A program made the translations under genes and the position numbers. Under the pieces are notes generated by a model. That model worked only from the letters and a program-made list of their open reading frames with translations, made no database searches and was not told the DNA's origin. Below, piece by piece: positions 62,561 through 64,000 of a DNA stretch of 64,000 nucleotides. Every line of letters starts with the position of its first letter. Within the stretch, counting starts at the first letter, position 1. Source of the stretch: Elgaria multicarinata webbii (lineage: Eukaryota > Chordata > Lepidosauria > Squamata > Anguidae); the NCBI RefSeq assembly GCF_023053635.1, contig NC_086180.1:92233447-92297446 (forward strand), read 5' to 3'.

Positions 62561-63835
62561 TTTATGTTCAAAATTGATCTTGGTTTACATAATTTATTGC
62601 ACAATTTCTTATTAGTCTGCGTACTTTATTCTGGCTTTGCTAATAATGGGAAAGGACTCCCAAGTCCCATCTCCAATCACCAGAAGCACATACTTTTTTA
62701 TTCATCTTCCTTGATTCTGAGATCTTGGCCCACTGGATATCTTAGCAATTGTAACAGATAGAAATGTTAAACAAACAAAAAAAGAATCTGAGAGTCTCAG
62801 TAAGTTGATTCTGCATTGTGTCTACTGCAGAATCCCAGTACATACACACAGATAACAGGGCTATCTTTGAGCTCAGGCTAGGGCAGTGGCATCTGGTGGT
62901 ACAAAATTAAGGAATAATCTGGATTCAAGTTACATGTAAAACTGCATACTTTGTTTAGATAGAAACAAAAACGTGTTTCCCAATGATAGAAGTCAAACAT
63001 TTCATCCAACAAGCTGCCACAACAAAATAAAACAGGGTCACCAAAGGGTTAAACCATAAACATTCACTTTTTTAATTAAGAAAGCATGCACAAAAATAAA
63101 TTTGTGAGGCCACACCCCTCTCCCGTCTTCATGACATAAAGCATTGTGGGTTGCACTGTAGCGGGTGGGCCGATGAGGGATTCCTCTCCTTGGCAGGCCA
63201 GCCGGCCAGCGAGCTCTCTGGGCTGACCCTTTTCCCTGACAGGCTGTGTCAGCTGCTCACAGTGCAGAATTCCAGTGCTGAGTCTATGACTCCATATGCC
63301 CAATCCATTACTAGCCCCACTCAAGAATGATGCAGTTAATTCAGAGGCAAAGGGAGGATGAGGCTAATGTTCACACTGACTGGCATATATTTACATATGC
63401 AAACAAGGCGCAACTGACTATGTGAATGAAGAGCCTTTGAATATCTAAAGGAGTGCTCTTTTCTCCCACCACCCAGCCCCATATTCTCTGAAAGGCCAAG
63501 TGATCCTTCTGTGGATCTTGTTCTCAGAAGCAGCACTGATTGGCATCTGGCCGGGACGTCAGCTCTACATTATCTTCTACAGACTCTCACTGACAAGGAA
63601 CTCCTGGTCACATCATTCTTATCTTTGGACAGTGCAGATAACCATTAAAACTCCTCCATGAATTCGGCTCAGGGATTCTCCACTCCTCTCAGAACACACA
63701 ATGATGACCCCTTCCCCCCACAACCAAAAAAGTCCCTCCCTCCAAAATCCAATGAAACAGCGAGTTAAAGCAATGCTACAGAAACTCCCCACCCCTGGAA
63801 CAACATATTCCCATGATGTTTTTGCTTCCAACTTC
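62561..63835. other. right-hand flank, nothing recognised
   Basis: No gene, classified repeat or RNA found. FOXJ2 forkhead or C-terminal sequence was not seen. Confidence 0.35.
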
Positions 63836-63837
63836 AT

Positions 63838-63890
63838 CCCACCCCCACCCACCCCACCCCACCCCACCCCACCCCACCCCCACACACAAA
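63838..63890. repeat. (CCCCA)n short tandem repeat
   Basis: About ten units of CCCCA or CCCA in 50 bp. The minus strand (TGGGG)n has the spacing needed for a G-quadruplex. Confidence 0.9.
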
Positions 63891-64000
63891 GCAGGCTTGC
63901 AGTTGGAAGGGCATGCAGATTAACAAGAAGTCTGGCAAAAGAGTCACACTAGAAACTGAAAACAAAGCAGTGAGGAGGGGCCACCCAGACAGATCCAGCT

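Noticed and set aside
59000-64000. FOXJ2 expected by synteny on the minus strand
   Set aside because: No forkhead or other FOXJ2-like sequence could be read in any frame; it may lie beyond the window.
1-64000. Possible retrovirus or LTR element
   Set aside because: No long terminal repeats, gag, protease or envelope reading was recognised; all reverse-transcriptase sequence is of LINE type.

Overview
The window is vertebrate nuclear DNA, most likely from a squamate reptile (a lizard). It carries a spliced vertebrate gene, a single-coding-exon vertebrate receptor, a dense load of CR1, L2-like and L1 LINEs, hAT-type DNA transposons with 8-bp target duplications, and tRNA-derived SINEs of a kind common in lizards. 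The squamate assignment is inferred from repeat content; no species can be named.

Two host genes are secure and lie head to head. NECAP1 runs on the minus strand. I could place all eight coding exons (45746 down to the stop at 20242); reading phase is consistent and splice sites are canonical at every junction, giving a 281-residue adaptor of clathrin-coated vesicles. Its probable 3' end is near 18.13 kb. Its promoter is a CpG-rich block at about 45.56-46.40 kb with several YY1-type motifs. C3AR1, the receptor for complement C3a, is on the plus strand. Its whole reading frame is in one exon (56747-58159, 470 residues) behind a clear splice acceptor, and it keeps the family's very long second extracellular loop. 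The divergent pairing matches the mammalian order FOXJ2 - C3AR1 - NECAP1; FOXJ2 was looked for in 59-64 kb and not seen.

Layout: 0-18 kb is downstream of NECAP1 and holds an L2 LINE remnant (1-1340), palindromic MITEs (4.2-4.9 kb, 10.6 kb), SINEs, and a complete non-autonomous hAT element (13516-15833) with an 8-bp target duplication. 18-46 kb is NECAP1. Its intron 6 is mostly a related, larger hAT copy (21179-25738) with a BED zinc-finger ORF and about five 160-bp subterminal repeats, itself split by a CR1 insertion. Its 14-kb intron 1 holds a nearly intact CR1 (32418-37190, minus strand, one nonsense codon in ORF2) and a full-length L1 (37585-43237, plus strand, 15-bp target duplication, about six disabling changes). 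46-56 kb is the intergenic space: a second CpG-rich block with a perfect CRE, an array of about 110-155-bp repeats with inverted partners, and a CR1 ORF1 fragment split by a 1763-bp hAT element with 8-bp target duplication. 58-64 kb holds C3AR1 3' sequence, old L2, CR1 and SINE pieces, and unassigned DNA.

I saw no rRNA, tRNA gene, CRISPR array or recognisable retrovirus/LTR element. The most interesting material is the hAT family with ~160-bp subterminal repeats, the CR1 with a duplicated 5' block and an intact esterase ORF1, a perfect TTCG-loop hairpin inside the L1, and the repeat array next to the NECAP1 promoter.
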